Source of the DNA: DATBIS01 sp036556805
GTDB lineage: Bacteria > Actinomycetota > UBA4738 > HRBIN12
Direction: 5' to 3'
Length of the DNA: 8,380 nt
Assembly (NCBI GenBank): GCA_036556805.1
Contig: DATBIS010000032.1
Span: 1-8,380, forward strand
Shown here one piece after another: positions 1-8,380 of this stretch. Position 1 is the first letter of the stretch. Each line of letters opens with the position of its first letter. A model generated the notes under the pieces. That model ran no database searches, was not told the origin of the DNA, and worked only from the letters and a program-made list of their open reading frames with translations. Position numbers and translations under genes: made by a program.

Positions 1-2487
<2,487 letters not shown>

Positions 2488-2502
2488 CCGCCACGTCACG
2501 AT

Positions 2503-2535
2503 GCAAGGGGCGGGGCCGATGGCCCCGCCCCTTGC
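2503..2535 (+). terminator. Terminator hairpin after rpoC
   Basis: A perfect 15-bp inverted repeat (2503-2517 pairs with 2521-2535) has a 3-base loop GAT. The stem is almost wholly G/C, with GCAAGGGGCGGGGCC as the left arm. It extends by one U-G and one A-U pair (2501-2502 with 2536-2537). The following bases (gtacttcctct) are only moderately T-rich, so this is a hairpin terminator with a weak U tract, common in high-GC actinobacteria. It begins 15 bases after the rpoC stop and closes the rpoBC unit. The symmetry means it could also act on antisense transcripts. Confidence 0.88.
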
Positions 2536-2575
2536 GTACTTCCTCTGCCCAACGCGGATTAGGCCGAACGCGGCA

Positions 2576-2605
2576 TTGCCCTTCCGAAGGCCGCGGGCCT
2601 AAAGT
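2576..2605 (+). promoter_or_regulatory. Candidate promoter of the secreted-protein gene
   Basis: TTGCCC at 2576-2581 and TAAAGT at 2600-2605 are separated by 18 bases, which fits a sigma-A-type -35/-10 pair; the -10 keeps the T-A-N-N-N-T core. The predicted start would be near 2612, giving a leader of about 130 bases before the ATG at 2745. The -35 is only half consensus. The -10 lies inside a near-palindrome, GCCT-AA-AGTC (2597-2606), described in the findings. The position between the rpoC terminator and the next gene supports the call. Confidence 0.45.
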
Positions 2606-2640
2606 CGAAGCGACCGGGGCGGTTCCGCGCGGCCTCGGTT

Positions 2641-2709
2641 CGGGCGCGCGCTGCAGCGTTGCGCCCGGAGGCCCCCGACACGCGGATTCGAGCGACGCCG
2701 TGTCTCGGG
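2641..2709 (+). other. Structured leader ahead of the secreted-protein gene
   Basis: Two stem-loops can be drawn between the presumed transcription start and the ribosome binding site. The first pairs CGGGCGC (2641-2647) with GCGCCCG (2661-2667) and encloses the perfect 10-base palindrome CGCTGCAGCG (2649-2658). The second pairs CCC-GACACG (2674-2682) with CGTGTC-tc-GGG (2699-2709), with a 2-base bulge and a 16-base loop. GC-rich DNA forms such stems by chance, so function is uncertain. I match neither to a known riboswitch. Confidence 0.3.
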
Positions 2710-2733
2710 CTCCCTCTTCGCGCGCGGGGAAAA

Positions 2734-2739
2734 GAGGGG
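2734..2739 (+). promoter_or_regulatory. Ribosome binding site that fixes the secreted-protein start
   Basis: GAGGGG lies five bases before the ATG at 2745, within an A/G-rich run (ggggaaaagagggga). It is the only good Shine-Dalgarno match near this end of the frame and agrees with the signal peptide beginning at that ATG. Confidence 0.7.
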
Positions 2740-2744
2740 ATTCG

Positions 2745-4715
2745 ATGCATCGACCGAAGCGAAGGTCGGCGATCGCGTCCGTATCCGTGCTCGCCGTCGT
2801 CCTGTCGCTGGCGTTCGCCGGCGCCGCGGCCGAAGGCGCGCCGGGGAGGCTCGCCACGGCGACGAAGGCGCCGGTGAAGTTCGTGCAGCGCACCCCAACG
2901 CTCCGGAGCCTCGCCAAGGCGAACGCCGCGGCGACCTCCTCGTTGAGCGGAGACTTCGGCGATAAGGCCGAGCTGCCGTACCTCGACGCCAAGGAGCCCA
3001 GGGAGCAGGAGTTCGGCGTCGAGGGCGACGGGGCCGGCGACCACCTCCCGGGCGACGTGCCGGTCACGGTGGTGAACGCCACGCATGCGCACAACGGGTG
3101 GCAGGGGCTCAATCACTTCGACAGCCGCTACTCCGACAACGGCAACCAGTTCTCCGGCGAGCCGCCCGACCAGGGTCTCTGCGCCGGCAACGGGTTCGTG
3201 TTCGAGATCGTGAACTCGGTCGTGCAGGTCTACACGACCGACGGCACGGCGCTCCTGCCGGGCGACCCGTTCTTCCCCGGCACGGAGCCCGTCGGGCTCT
3301 CGGAGAACCAGTTCTTCGGCGTCGAATCGGCGTTCATTCGCCCGTCGGGACCGTTCGGGCCGAACCTCTTCGACGTCACGTGCCTCTACGACGCGCCCAC
3401 CGGGCGCTGGTTCGTGATCTCGGACGAGCTCGATCTCGATCCGGCCACGGCGGCCCTCACCGGTGGCACCCACATCTACTTCGCCGTGAGCACGTCCTCG
3501 GACCCGACAGGTTCCTGGAACATCTACATCATCGACACGCAGAACAACGGCCAGAACGGCACCCCGGACCACGGCTGCAGCGGCGGCTTCTGCTTCGGTG
3601 ACTATCCGCAGACCGGACTCGATGCGAACGGCCTCTACATCACGACGAACGAGTTCGACCTGCTCGGCAACGGCGAGTTCCACGCGGCCCAGCTGTACGC
3701 GTTCTCGAAGGCCGACCTCGTCGCGGGCTCAGCGACCCCGGGGAACCAGTACCTGCAGAACGTCACGTCGGCGCTCATCAACGACGTGGCGTACACGATG
3801 CAGCCGGCGAACTCGCTCCCGTCCGACTACGACGGCCGCGAGGGCGGAACGATGTACTTCGGGATGTCGTATTCGCCGTACGTGCTCTCGGCGAACCAGC
3901 TCGTGCTGTGGTCGCTGTCGAACACGGCGTCGCTCGACTCGGGAGCACCGGACCTCCAGCTGCGGGAGGCCGTCGTGCCCACCGAGGCCTACTCCGCGCC
4001 GAACAAGGCCCAGCAGAAGAAGGGCCCGACCCCGCTGCTGAAGTGCATCAACAACTTCGACTGCTTCGGGGACACGTTCCCGCACCAGAAGAGCCCGCTG
4101 CCGCTCGACGGAGGGAGCGGCAAGTTCTACGGCTCCTGGCTGCACGATGGCGTCGTGTACCTCACGACCGCCACGGCGATGCGAGGTACCGGCGGCGCGT
4201 TCTTCGACGACGAGAACGGCCAATGGAAGCCGATCCGCGAACACATCGGCGTCGCGTACTTCGGCGTGGCGGCCGACGTCTCGAGTTCCGGCCTCGGGGC
4301 CTCGCTCACCCAGCAGGGGTACGTGGTGGTGAAGAAGCAGAACCTGATCTACCCGTCGATCGCCGTCGGCGAGGACGGATCGGGCGCGATCGGCGCGACG
4401 CTCAGCGGTCCGGGCTTCTACCCGAGTGCCGCGTACGCGCCGTTCGAGGTGGGCTCGGACCCCACGACCCTGCAGGTCGTCCGCTTCGGGAAGGGCCCGA
4501 ACGACGGCTTCAGCGGGACGGGCGAGGGCGGGTTCCGCCCGCGTTGGGGCGACTACGGGACCGCGACCATCGACCCGGATACCGGCTCGATCTGGCTCGC
4601 GAGTGAGTACATCGCCCAGCGATGCGGGATCAACGAGTGGCTCGCGGACTCCACCTGCGGGTTCACCCGGACGCTCTTCGCGAACTGGTCCACCAGGATC
4701 ACGGAGATCGCCTGA
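2745..4715 (+). CDS. Secreted protein of unknown function, eight cysteines
   Basis: Encodes 656 residues. The ATG at 2745 is chosen because GAGGGG lies at 2734-2739, five bases upstream, and because it begins an export signal: basic KRR at 5-7, hydrophobic core about 9-25, then an A-A-A cleavage site near residue 29. The frame is open further upstream but there it runs through the leader and terminator. No transmembrane helix, sortase motif or other anchor is seen after the signal, so release outside the cell is likely. Eight cysteines (146, 213, 278, 283, 434, 440, 627, 638) mostly fall in close pairs, suggesting disulfides. Recognisable stretches are NQFSGEPPDQGLC (134-146), CFGDYPQTGLDANGLYITTNEF (283-304, split as CFGDYPQTG and LDANGLYITTNEF) and RWGDYG (600-605), followed by SIWLASEYI and, near the end, ANWSTRI. 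This pattern resembles secreted hypothetical proteins I remember from actinobacteria and Chloroflexi. The alternation of short strands, Gly/Asp turns and repeated 'W/Y-aromatic' segments suggests a beta-propeller-like fold, but that is inference. No catalytic motif is identified. It has its own promoter candidate and terminator. Confidence 0.9.
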   Translation: MHRPKRRSAIASVSVLAVVLSLAFAGAAAEGAPGRLATATKAPVKFVQRTPTLRSLAKANAAATSSLSGDFGDKAELPYLDAKEPREQEFGVEGDGAGDHLPGDVPVTVVNATHAHNGWQGLNHFDSRYSDNGNQFSGEPPDQGLCAGNGFVFEIVNSVVQVYTTDGTALLPGDPFFPGTEPVGLSENQFFGVESAFIRPSGPFGPNLFDVTCLYDAPTGRWFVISDELDLDPATAALTGGTHIYFAVSTSSDPTGSWNIYIIDTQNNGQNGTPDHGCSGGFCFGDYPQTGLDANGLYITTNEFDLLGNGEFHAAQLYAFSKADLVAGSATPGNQYLQNVTSALINDVAYTMQPANSLPSDYDGREGGTMYFGMSYSPYVLSANQLVLWSLSNTASLDSGAPDLQLREAVVPTEAYSAPNKAQQKKGPTPLLKCINNFDCFGDTFPHQKSPLPLDGGSGKFYGSWLHDGVVYLTTATAMRGTGGAFFDDENGQWKPIREHIGVAYFGVAADVSSSGLGASLTQQGYVVVKKQNLIYPSIAVGEDGSGAIGATLSGPGFYPSAAYAPFEVGSDPTTLQVVRFGKGPNDGFSGTGEGGFRPRWGDYGTATIDPDTGSIWLASEYIAQRCGINEWLADSTCGFTRTLFANWSTRITEIA

Positions 4716-4733
4716 CCCGACGGCGGTAGCGAG

Positions 4734-4760
4734 CGGGGCCGGCCCTTCGGGCCGGCCCCG
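4734..4760 (+). terminator. Terminator hairpin after the secreted-protein gene
   Basis: CGGGGCCGGCCC (4734-4745) pairs perfectly with GGGCCGGCCCCG (4749-4760) around a 3-base loop TTC, and is followed by TTT at 4761-4763. The stem is 12 bp of pure G/C, starting 18 bases after the stop codon. The short U run makes this a more conventional intrinsic terminator than the one after rpoC. It should separate the secreted-protein transcript from the str operon. Confidence 0.87.
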
Positions 4761-4807
4761 TTTGCGTGGGAGGATTCCCGGCAGCCGAAGCCCCCGCGCA
4801 GGTACCA

Positions 4808-4827
4808 ATGTGACAACGTTCCCACAT
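4808..4827. promoter_or_regulatory. Palindromic operator-like site over promoter P1
   Basis: ATGTG-ac-AACGTT-cc-CACAT is symmetric about the bond between 4817 and 4818, with 8 of 10 half-site positions matching; only the two bases between core and arms break symmetry. It covers the -35 hexamer and most of the spacer of P1, where a bound dimer would be expected to block polymerase. The spacing differs from the Crp site (TGTGA-N6-TCACA), being two bases longer between the TGTG and CACA arms. I do not recognise the cognate regulator. Confidence 0.4.
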
Positions 4828-4838
4828 GGCGCTACGCT
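4810..4838 (+). promoter_or_regulatory. Candidate distal promoter P1 of the str operon
   Basis: GTGACA (4810-4815) and TACGCT (4833-4838) are separated by 17 bases. The -35 is one base from TTGACA, and the -10 keeps the T-A-N-N-N-T pattern. The predicted start is near 4845, giving a leader of about 320 bases that would include the competing stem-loops at 4872-4917. It lies about 50 bases after the upstream terminator. The overlapping palindrome suggests it is the regulated one of the two promoters. Confidence 0.5.
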
Positions 4839-4860
4839 CCGCGCGCGTCAAGCTCGGCGG

Positions 4861-4942
4861 GGGAGCACCTTCCGGTCGAGCCCATCCGCCGACCGGGGCC
4901 CTTCGGGGCCTTCGGTCGTTCGGGAGCCTTCCCGTTCGAGCC
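4861..4942 (+). repeat. Imperfect direct repeat, two copies
   Basis: GGGAGCACCTTCCGGTCGAG+CC (4861-4882) and GGGAGCCTTCCCGTTCGAG+CC (4922-4942) are nearly the same, differing by small gaps and a substitution. The copies start 61 bases apart between P1 and P2. They could be paired protein-binding sites or a small local duplication. Confidence 0.35.
4872..4917 (+). promoter_or_regulatory. Two mutually exclusive stem-loops between P1 and P2
   Basis: Hairpin A pairs CCGGTCG (4872-4878) with CGACCGG (4890-4896), a perfect 7-bp stem. Hairpin B centres on GGCCC-TTCG-GGGCC (4897-4910), a 5-bp stem closed by the very stable C(UUCG)G tetraloop; two G-U pairs and, past one bulged C (4913), GACC with GGTC (4891-4894 with 4914-4917) extend it. 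Both use bases 4891-4896, so only one can form fully. Such alternatives are typical of attenuation, but there is no U run after hairpin B. If only P2 is active this region is not transcribed. Confidence 0.4.
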
Positions 4943-4967
4943 GAGGAGGAGCCGTCACCCGTCGCAG

Positions 4968-4997
4968 TTGACACCTCGTGCGTGCGACCTGTAGGTT
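4968..4997 (+). promoter_or_regulatory. Candidate proximal promoter P2 of the str operon
   Basis: A perfect consensus -35, TTGACA (4968-4973), and TAGGTT (4992-4997) are separated by 18 bases. TAGGTT keeps the T-A-N-N-N-T core and resembles the -10 of strong actinobacterial ribosomal promoters. The predicted start is near 5004, giving a leader of about 160 bases before rpsL. This is the best promoter match in the window and is probably the main driver of rpsL-rpsG-fusA-tuf. Confidence 0.7.
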
Positions 4998-5070
4998 TGC
5001 GGGTCGCGCGCCGGATCGGTCGAGCGTCGGCGCGCCCTGCAAGTTCCGTTTCCGGAGGGGGATCCGAAAA

Positions 5071-5114
5071 GGGACGCGTTGCCCCATGGCGTCCCTGGGC
5101 CGCCGAACAGGCGG
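5071..5114 (+). promoter_or_regulatory. Tandem hairpins in the rpsL leader
   Basis: The first hairpin pairs GGGACGC (5071-5077) perfectly with GCGTCCC (5089-5095) around an 11-base loop. The second pairs CCGCC (5100-5104) with GGCGG (5110-5114) around GAACA, extendable by G-U, G-C and G-U pairs outward, though partly competing with the first for space. Both lie in the transcript from P2, 51-94 bases before the rpsL start. A role in autogenous control by a ribosomal protein, or in mRNA stability, is possible. I match them to no described leader motif. Confidence 0.4.
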
Positions 5115-5164
5115 TCTCCAACGGATCTACCGTTTGACAAAGGAAGAGCGGCGACGAGAGAGCC

Positions 5165-5539
5165 ATGCCCACGATCCAACAACTCGTGCGGAGCGGGCGG
5201 GAACGCCCGAAGACGAAGACGAAGAGCCCTGCGCTGAAGGGATCGCCGCAGCGCCGGGGCGTCTGCACGCGCGTGTACACCACCACCCCGAAGAAGCCGA
5301 ACTCCGCGCTCCGCAAGGTCGCCCGCGTCCGCCTCACCTCCGGCATCGAGGTCACCGCGTACATCCCAGGGGTCGGCCACAATCTCCAAGAGCATTCGAT
5401 CGTGCTCGTGCGCGCCGGCCGCGTCCGCGATCTCCCGGGGGTCCGCTACAAGATCGTGCGCGCGGCGCTCGACACCGCGGGCGTGCGGGATCGACGCCAG
5501 GGCCGCTCCAAGTACGGGGCGAAGAAGGGCGGCGAGTAA
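5165..5539 (+). CDS. rpsL: 30S ribosomal protein S12
   Basis: S12 sits at the decoding centre of the small subunit and influences accuracy and streptomycin response. The 124 residues match the usual actinobacterial length and sequence: MPTIQQLVR at the start, ALKGSPQRRGVCTRVYTTT (23-41), PKKPNSALRKVARV (42-55), GHNLQEHS (71-78), DLPGVRY (89-95) and RSKYGAKK near the end. K43 and K44 are kept, as is D89, the residue corresponding to the beta-methylthiolated aspartate of E. coli. Oddly, residue 88 is arginine (codon CGC at 5426-5428) where E. coli and M. tuberculosis have lysine, and residue 84 is alanine where glycine is usual; see findings. The start is fixed by homology, because the Shine-Dalgarno signal is poor: AAGGA lies about 20 bases upstream, and a GAGAGAG run ends only two bases before the ATG. 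The stop overlaps the rpsG start. Confidence 0.98.
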   Translation: MPTIQQLVRSGRERPKTKTKSPALKGSPQRRGVCTRVYTTTPKKPNSALRKVARVRLTSGIEVTAYIPGVGHNLQEHSIVLVRAGRVRDLPGVRYKIVRAALDTAGVRDRRQGRSKYGAKKGGE

Positions 5540-6009
5540 TGCCGCGCAAGGGCCCTGCCGTACGCCGCGAGGTCGCCCCCGACCCCGTCTATCAGAACCC
5601 GCTGGTCACGCAGCTGATCAACAAGGTGCTGCTGAACGGCAAGAAGACGCTCGCCGAGCGGACCGTGTACCGCGCGCTCGAGATCATCAGCGAGCGCACG
5701 GCGAACGACCCCGTCATCACGCTGAAGAAGGCGGTGGAGAACGTCCGGCCCATGCTCGAGGTGAAGTCGCGTCGCGTCGGCGGCGCCTCGTACCAGGTGC
5801 CGATCGAGGTGAGACCGGCGCGCGGCACGACGCTCGCGCTTCGCTGGCTCGTGAACTACTCGCGCGCGCGGCGCGAGCACTCGATGGCGGACCGGCTCGT
5901 CGCCGAGATCATGGACGCCGCGAACGGGACGGGCACCAGCGTCAAGCGGCGCGAGGACATGCACAAGATGGCGGAGGCGAACAAGGCATTCGCGCACTAC
6001 CGATGGTGA
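5539..6009 (+). CDS. rpsG: 30S ribosomal protein S7
   Basis: S7 nucleates assembly of the small-subunit head by binding the 3' major domain of 16S rRNA, and lies near the E site and mRNA exit. The 156 residues match the usual bacterial length: MPRKGPAVRR start, LLNGKKTLAERTVYRALE (31-48), VEVRP-type strand region with SRRVGGASYQVPIEVRPARG (76-95), LRWLV, and the standard ending VKRREDMHKMAEANKAFAHYRW. The ATG shares its first base with the rpsL stop (TAATG), and AGAAGGG at 5523-5529 inside the rpsL end serves as ribosome binding site nine bases upstream. Translation is therefore likely coupled to rpsL. In E. coli, S7 represses its own operon by binding the rpsL-rpsG gap; here that gap does not exist. 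Confidence 0.98.
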   Translation: MPRKGPAVRREVAPDPVYQNPLVTQLINKVLLNGKKTLAERTVYRALEIISERTANDPVITLKKAVENVRPMLEVKSRRVGGASYQVPIEVRPARGTTLALRWLVNYSRARREHSMADRLVAEIMDAANGTGTSVKRREDMHKMAEANKAFAHYRW

Positions 6010-6025
6010 GCGAAGGAAGTCGTTT

Positions 6026-6048
6026 CGGCCGGGCCCCGAGCCCGGCCG
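6026..6048 (+). terminator. Hairpin between rpsG and fusA (attenuator or processing site)
   Basis: CGGCCGGGC (6026-6034) pairs perfectly with GCCCGGCCG (6040-6048) around the 5-base loop CCCGA. It fills most of the 61-bp rpsG-fusA gap, starting 17 bases after the rpsG stop. The bases after it (ttcgtt) include few Ts, so it may be a partial terminator, an RNase processing or stability element, or simply a spacer structure. The fusA ribosome binding site starts about eight bases downstream and is left free. Confidence 0.45.
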
Positions 6049-6054
6049 TTCGTT

Positions 6055-6063
6055 GGAAGGGGA
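6055..6063 (+). promoter_or_regulatory. Ribosome binding site that selects the fusA start
   Basis: GGAAGGGGA at 6055-6063 is a strong purine-rich Shine-Dalgarno site ending seven bases before the ATG at 6071. Later in-frame ATGs are worse placed: 6092 has GGAG three bases away, and 6146 directly abuts AGAAGGAG with no spacer. This supports the longer EF-G product. Confidence 0.65.
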
Positions 6064-6070
6064 CCGTCTG

Positions 6071-8236
<2,166 letters not shown>

Positions 8237-8246
8237 CGGAGGGAAC

Positions 8247-8380
8247 ATGGGCAAGCAGAAGTTCGAGCGCAACAAGCCCCACGTGAACATCGGCACCATC
8301 GGCCACATCGACCACGGCAAGACCACGCTCACGGCCGCGATCACCAAGCGCCAGGCCGAGAAGGGCCTTGCCGACTTCAC
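8247..8380 (+). CDS. tuf: Elongation factor Tu (N-terminal part, runs off the window)
   Basis: EF-Tu is the GTPase that brings aminoacyl-tRNA to the ribosomal A site. Only 44 codons are present. They read MGKQKFERNKPHVNIGTIG, then HIDHGKTTLTAAITK, with the G1 loop GHIDHGKT at 19-26, diagnostic of EF-Tu; the H-I-D-H-G-K-T order separates it from EF-G (HIDAGKT). The ATG has GGAGG at 8238-8242, four bases upstream, starting one base after the fusA stop (10-base intergenic gap), so the two are co-transcribed. Residues 34-44 (KRQAEKGLADF) differ from the more common KVLAEKG wording. The remaining ~350 residues lie outside the window. Confidence 0.96.
   Translation, partial: MGKQKFERNKPHVNIGTIGHIDHGKTTLTAAITKRQAEKGLADF

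Larger units (their letters stand above)
4716..5164 (+). other. 449-bp non-coding block: control region of the str operon
   Basis: No credible gene lies here; open frames on both strands lack ribosome binding sites and resemble no family I know. In order it holds: the terminator of the upstream gene (4734-4760), a 20-bp palindrome (4808-4827), candidate promoter P1 (4810-4838), overlapping stem-loops (4872-4917), an imperfect direct repeat (4861-4882 and 4922-4942), candidate promoter P2 (4968-4997), and two leader hairpins (5071-5095 and 5100-5114). The next gene is rpsL, so the block most likely controls ribosomal protein and elongation factor synthesis. Confidence 0.7.

Noticed and set aside
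2532..2744. Upstream extension of the secreted-protein frame by 71 codons to a TTG
   Set aside because: It would begin inside the rpoC terminator, has no ribosome binding site, and would bury the signal peptide in the interior of the protein.
2559..3683. Minus-strand open frame of 374 codons opposite the secreted-protein gene, and a similar one at 3729-4808
   Set aside because: Both are shadows of the GC-rich sense gene with Arg/Val/Glu-biased translation, no start signal and no family resemblance; the sense frame has a signal peptide and conserved motifs.
4808..4827. Crp-type binding site (TGTGA-N6-TCACA)
   Set aside because: The TGTG and CACA arms are ten bases apart rather than eight, and the inner A/T of the Crp arms is missing on one side.
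4826..5137. Possible small gene starting ATGGCGCTACG in the control region
   Set aside because: The ATG lies inside the P1 promoter spacer, has no Shine-Dalgarno sequence, and the product is Arg/Pro/Ser-rich without resemblance to any family.
5133..5139. A third promoter, from TTGACA at 5134-5139
   Set aside because: A -10 at the proper distance would fall at the rpsL start codon, so the transcript would lack the start region, and no TANNNT is found there.
4978..5538. N-terminally extended version of S7 reading through the leader and rpsL in the alternate frame
   Set aside because: S7 homology begins exactly at MPRKGPAV (5539), with a ribosome binding site nine bases upstream; the upstream part is out-of-frame rpsL.

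Overview
The window is a 5'-to-3' slice of a high-GC bacterial chromosome covering the rpoC-to-tuf (str operon) region. Every confident gene is on the + strand. The protein signatures point to Actinomycetota (actinobacteria). RpoC has no large insertion in the trigger loop and carries actinobacterial wording in its last third (for example [23 protein letters not shown] split over positions 717-739). S12 and S7 read like mycobacterial S12 and S7. The -10 elements are of TANNNT type. I cannot place it below phylum; a deep or uncultured actinobacterial lineage is possible. This is inference from remembered family sequences, not from a search.

Layout. Positions 1-2487 hold the C-terminal two thirds of rpoC (RNA polymerase beta'), cut by the window's left edge and closed by a perfect 15-bp terminator hairpin. 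Positions 2488-2744 are a gap with that terminator, a candidate promoter and a structured leader. Positions 2745-4715 encode a 656-residue secreted protein of unknown function with eight cysteines, followed by its own GC-rich terminator. Positions 4716-5164 are a 449-bp non-coding block that appears to be the control region of the str operon: two candidate sigma-A promoters, a 20-bp palindrome over the first, mutually exclusive stem-loops, an imperfect direct repeat, and two hairpins in the proximal leader. Then come rpsL (S12, 5165-5539), rpsG (S7, 5539-6009, overlapping rpsL by one base), fusA (EF-G, 6071-8236) and the first 44 codons of tuf (EF-Tu, from 8247, cut by the right edge).

How the genes work together. 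RpoC is the catalytic core of transcription. S12 and S7 are small-subunit ribosomal proteins at the decoding centre and in the head near the mRNA exit. EF-G drives translocation and EF-Tu delivers aminoacyl-tRNA. The secreted protein is the odd one out: it sits between two housekeeping operons, with its own promoter candidate and terminator, so it is probably an independent unit.

I did not find a defence system, mobile element, CRISPR array, RNA gene or clearly new multi-gene system. The points most worth checking are an arginine at S12 position 88 (the position and substitution known for streptomycin resistance), the uncharacterised secreted protein, and the dense regulatory architecture upstream of rpsL.
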